Source of the DNA: Pseudomonas sp. GM78
GTDB taxonomy: Bacteria > Pseudomonadota > Gammaproteobacteria > Pseudomonadales > Pseudomonadaceae
NCBI RefSeq assembly: GCF_000282475.1
Contig: NZ_AKJF01000095.1
Span: forward strand, 22,111-86,110
Direction of reading: 5' to 3'
DNA length: 64,000 nucleotides
In this document: piece by piece, positions 61,689 through 64,000 of the stretch
Numbering within the stretch: the stretch's first letter is position 1
How the letters are laid out: the number at the start of each line of letters is the position of its first letter
The notes under the pieces: model-generated
What the model was told of the DNA's origin: nothing
The model's input: the letters and a program-made list of their open reading frames with translations, nothing else
Database searches by the model: none
Position numbers and translations under genes: made by a program

Positions 61689-62360
61689 TCAATCATCGCG
61701 GCTCATGATGCCAAACAGCTGCAACAAGCTGATGAACAGGTTGTAGATCGATACATACAGGCTAATGGTGGCCATGATGTAGTTGCGCTCGCCGCCGTGG
61801 ATGATGGCGCTGGTCTGGAACAGGATGCAGACCGAGGAGAACAGCACGAAGCCCGCGCTGATCGCCAGTTGCAGGCCGCTGATCTGGAAGAAGAAGCTGG
61901 CAACCACCGCACCCAGCAACACGAAGAAACCCGCAGTAATGAAGCCACTGAGGAAACTCATGTCCTTGCGCGAGATCAGCACATAGGCCGACAGGCCGCC
62001 AAACACCAGTGCTGTCATGGCAAAGGCCGAGCTGACCACTTCCGCGCCGCCCTGCATGCCCAGGTAACGGTTGAGGATCGGGCCGAGCAGGAAACCCATG
62101 AAACCGGTAAGGGCAAAGGCCGACACCAGGCCCCAGGCGGAGTCACGGAGTTTGTTGGTCAGGAAGAAAAGGCCGTAGAAGCCGATCAGCACCACGAAAA
62201 TGTTCGGGTAGCCGACACGCATCTGCTGGGCAACGTAAGCCATCACACCACTGAAGGCGAGCGTCAGTGCCAGCAAGCCGTATGTGTTGCGCAGGACGCG
62301 GCTAACCTCTAGCTGCTCAGCCTGCACGCTGTTATTCACTGCGTAATCCTGTTCGCGCAT
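61689..62360 (-). CDS. yccA: YccA/Bax-inhibitor-1-family membrane protein
   Basis: A 223-residue protein with seven predicted helices. LLALTLAFSGVMAYVAQQM, FVVLIGFYGLFFLTNKLRDSAWGL (with the WGL turn), FALTGFMGFLLGPILNRYLG, TALVFGGLSAYVLISRKDMSFLSGF, then FVLLGAVVASFF, ISAGFVLFSSVCILFQTSAIIHGGERNYI-like and a C-terminal ISLYVSIYNLFISLLQLFGIMSRDD. These are the standard YccA landmarks. It interacts with the FtsH protease complex in relatives. Located upstream of tRNA-Ser. Confidence 0.94.
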   Translation of the reverse strand: MREQDYAVNNSVQAEQLEVSRVLRNTYGLLALTLAFSGVMAYVAQQMRVGYPNIFVVLIGFYGLFFLTNKLRDSAWGLVSAFALTGFMGFLLGPILNRYLGMQGGAEVVSSAFAMTALVFGGLSAYVLISRKDMSFLSGFITAGFFVLLGAVVASFFFQISGLQLAISAGFVLFSSVCILFQTSAIIHGGERNYIMATISLYVSIYNLFISLLQLFGIMSRDD

Positions 62361-62483
62361 GGCGACACTCCTGTTGGTTTGAAACGTTCAGTCGCAAAGA
62401 TCATAACAGACGCCCTGTAACAAGCTATGCAGAGAGTTTGACAGTGTGTTTCATTCAGGTATTATGGCGCCCGCAACACAAAC

Positions 62484-62571
62484 GGAGGTGTGGCCGAGTG
62501 GTTTAAGGCAACGGTCTTGAAAACCGTCGACTGTAACAGGTCCATGAGTTCGAATCCCATCGCCTCCGCCA
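62484..62571 (+). tRNA. tRNA-Ser (anticodon TGA)
   Basis: The acceptor GGAGGTG (62484) pairs with CGCCTCC (62561, one G-U pair), followed by G and encoded CCA to 62571. The anticodon loop CTTGAAA gives TGA. A long variable arm (GTCGACTGTAACAGGTCCATGAGTTCGAATC region) is typical of class II tRNA-Ser. Length 88 nt. Confidence 0.95.
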
Positions 62572-62580
62572 TCTTTATAC

Positions 62581-62614
62581 GACAAAGCCCTGATTATTCA
62601 GGGCTTTGTCGTTT
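62581..62614 (+). terminator. Terminator after tRNA-Ser
   Basis: A 13-bp perfect stem GACAAAGCCCTGA / TCAGGGCTTTGTC around TTAT, followed by GTTTCT. Correct position to end the tRNA transcript. Confidence 0.85.
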
Positions 62615-62788
62615 CTGGGGTTTGCGTTTGCATGCCACCTCTGTGCGGATCGTTTCCGCATCTTTTCGGCTATTTCCGCAACTCACCCTCCGAAATGACT
62701 TGAAACAGCTGCCTTCTTCCCCTTCCCCGCGGCGTACTGCCGACCTTAAATTGCCCTGCTACGCTGACCTCAAAAACGAGGATTCGCG

Positions 62789-62998
62789 ATGCCAAATTCT
62801 GATCTGCTCCCTTCCCTGCTTTGCAAAATCAACGAAAACCAGCTCGCCCTGGAAGCCGCCATCCTGGAGCTTTCGAACTGGGTCGAGCAGCGCGGAGCGG
62901 CCGACGTCGCTGATAATGTCCGCGGCGCCTTGGACACCATCGATAAAAATGAAGAGTTCATCAAGCTGACGCTCGCCGTGCTGGTGACCCCGGAGTGA
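62789..62998 (+). CDS. Small protein of unknown function
   Basis: A 69-residue acidic, helical protein (SLLCKINENQLALEAAILELSNWVEQRGAADVADNVRGALDTI). GAGG lies upstream of ATG 62789. No known motif; the even helix pattern and codon use look like a real conserved pseudomonad gene. It is a separate unit downstream of the tRNA terminator. Confidence 0.65.
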   Translation: MPNSDLLPSLLCKINENQLALEAAILELSNWVEQRGAADVADNVRGALDTIDKNEEFIKLTLAVLVTPE

Positions 62999-63009
62999 CG
63001 GCGATCGAC

Positions 63010-63189
63010 CGATTGTGTTGAAAAAGTCGGTCCTTCCAGATCGCCTGCGTACAGGCTGCTGAAAACGCCTTTTTTGCGCGCAGCTACGCGAAATCTGAGC
63101 TCGGAATCCTCTGCACAAAGTAAAGATTTCAATCTCAAGCGCGTACTTTTCTGCCTCGGAAACCATGGCCGACTTTTTCAACAGAATCG
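63010..63189. mobile_element. MITE-like element with about 21-bp terminal inverted repeats
   Basis: CGATTGTGTTGAAAAAGTCGG at the left and, inverted, CGATTCTGTTGAAAAAGTCGG at the right (one mismatch) enclose about 140 bp with no transposase. The end sequence TGTTGAAAAAGTCGG is reminiscent of IS5-group termini. No target-site duplication was confirmed. The flanking 63190-63463 stretch shows no gene. Confidence 0.6.
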
Positions 63190-63463
63190 ACCCACAGCTG
63201 CCCATCGGAGTCTTGGGCGAGAGCGCCGAAGCGGGCAACGAATGGGGGCAGTTGAGCCATAGGCAGGCCCGAGGCGAACGGTAGCGGCTGCACCCGTGGA
63301 GCGCTGGCCGAATAGCCCAAGCTGTCTAATTTTGGGCTGCTACAATCAAACGGCGTGCCGCAGCGGTGCTGTCGCAGGGATCCAGTCGCCACAAAATTTG
63401 ACCCTACTTTTCCGCATGTTTTTCGGCATCCACTCACGTATTGACGGAGTTTGGAGGTTAAAC

Positions 63464-64000
63464 ATGTCGATTGGATCTTGCGTTGCCAGCCGAGGATATT
63501 ATCGTGTCAAGGAAAGTAATCCTCGATCCTTAACCGTTTTACTGGGCATTGGGGCAGCCTTCCTGATGCTGGCGGGTAACGCTCAGGCGCAGCAGGTGGC
63601 GATCCCTACAACCGCCAGCGAAGTTCCCGGCCCGGCTAGCGGTACCGCCATGACCACGGCTTACGTGGAATCTGTGGGGCGCATGGCCTACCTGTGGGGC
63701 TGGCCGCTGGTCAACATGGCCAACCGCGGCAATGCCTTTTCGAAGGCCCCCGAACCCGGCTTGATGGGCGGTGTGATACCGATCGCATTCAACCGGAACG
63801 CAATGTTGACCGGGTACATCAGCCCTGACCAAACCTTCATCGCTTGCCCCAACCAGGATGTCGCGTACGGCGCCGGCTTCATGACGCTGGACAAAGAACC
63901 CATCGTCTTCCAGGTCCCGGATTTCGGTGATCGTTTCTGGGTCTACGCCCACTATGACGCGCGCACCGACGAATTCTCCGAGATCGGTAAGGCCTATGGC
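63464..64000 (+). CDS. DUF1254-family exported protein, cut by window end
   Basis: The frame begins ATG 63464 (strong SD GGAGGT) and is still open at base 64000, 179 codons. A signal-like hydrophobic part near residues 25-45 (TVLLGIGAAFLMLAGNAQA) is followed by AYVESVGRMAYLWGWPLVNMANR, IPIAFNRNAMLTGYISPDQTFIACPNQDVAYGAGFMTLDKEPIVFQVPDFGDRFWVYAHYDARTDEF, the usual DUF1254 segment. Function is not established for the family. Confidence 0.85.
   Translation, partial: MSIGSCVASRGYYRVKESNPRSLTVLLGIGAAFLMLAGNAQAQQVAIPTTASEVPGPASGTAMTTAYVESVGRMAYLWGWPLVNMANRGNAFSKAPEPGLMGGVIPIAFNRNAMLTGYISPDQTFIACPNQDVAYGAGFMTLDKEPIVFQVPDFGDRFWVYAHYDARTDEFSEIGKAYG

Noticed and set aside
62490-62969. 159-residue plus-strand ORF starting in the tRNA gene
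   Set aside because: It reads through tRNA-Ser and its terminator; the real small gene begins at 62789 in a different frame.
63135-63437. 100-residue minus-strand ORF over the MITE end
   Set aside because: It reads through the MITE terminal repeat into non-coding flanking DNA and shows no start signal.

Overview
The window is chromosomal DNA of a fluorescent-type Pseudomonas (P. fluorescens complex most likely). The grounds are GC-rich coding with Pseudomonas-style codon use, at least eight REP/REPIN palindromes of the 'GTGGGAGCGGGCTTGCCCGC' type, a lexA2-imuA-imuB-dnaE2 mutagenesis cassette, and the gene families present. No searches were run, so every family call rests on motifs read directly from the translations.

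Layout. 1-1.6 kb: the end of a PuuB-like FAD oxidoreductase and a beta-lactamase-fold serine hydrolase. 1.8-5.85 kb: a periplasmic nitrate reductase operon, napEDABC, without napF. 5.9-24.8 kb: a minus-strand type VI secretion (T6SS) block. It holds vgrG, a DUF4123 adaptor, two immunity-type lipoproteins, a Tle1-type phospholipase effector broken by an in-frame TAA, a PAAR protein, an unknown membrane protein, tssM, tssA, tssF, tssG, tssJ, tssE, a TssA-N/OmpA fusion and an exported protein of unknown function. The other core genes (tssB, tssC, tssK, tssL, tssH, hcp) are not in the window. 25.1-33.4 kb: a GntR/FCD regulator divergent from a polyamine-type ABC transporter, two amidohydrolases and a flavin-reductase-fold protein, probably a catabolic uptake-and-hydrolysis operon. 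33.5-39.2 kb: the SOS cassette lexA2-imuA-imuB-dnaE2 with a LexA2-type palindrome at its head. 39.2-42.9 kb: a LysR regulator, an exported YtcJ-like amidohydrolase and a TorF-type porin.

The most striking region is 43.25-48.3 kb. This AT-rich island encodes a microcin B17-like, gyrase-poison-type RiPP system in the order mcbA-B-C-D-E-F. The 75-residue precursor ends in a Gly/Cys/Ser/Thr-rich core, and its leader keeps the E-[FL]-G-x-x-L pattern of E. coli McbA. A zinc-motif McbB, a flavin dehydrogenase McbC, a YcaO cyclodehydratase McbD (with the family's MVPFP C-terminus) and the export pair McbE/McbF follow. No mcbG-like pentapeptide immunity gene is present. The island sits between two ~212-bp direct repeats, both parts of a DUF971 gene: the left copy has no usable start, and the right copy is intact and operonic.

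48.3-55.7 kb: an eight-gene minus-strand operon headed by a GntR/UTRA regulator with its own palindromic operator. It encodes an AprA-like flavoprotein, an AprB-like two-cluster ferredoxin, a sulfonate/nitrate-type ABC importer, a HEAT-repeat protein and DUF971. 55.9-64 kb: a Dyp peroxidase, a GapN-like aldehyde dehydrogenase lacking the usual Glu motif, an FUSC-type membrane protein probably starting at CTG, an EamA exporter, an Lrp/AsnC regulator, a YceK-like protein, a YccA/Bax-inhibitor protein, tRNA-Ser(UGA), a small conserved-looking ORF, a MITE-like element and the start of a DUF1254 protein cut by the window edge.
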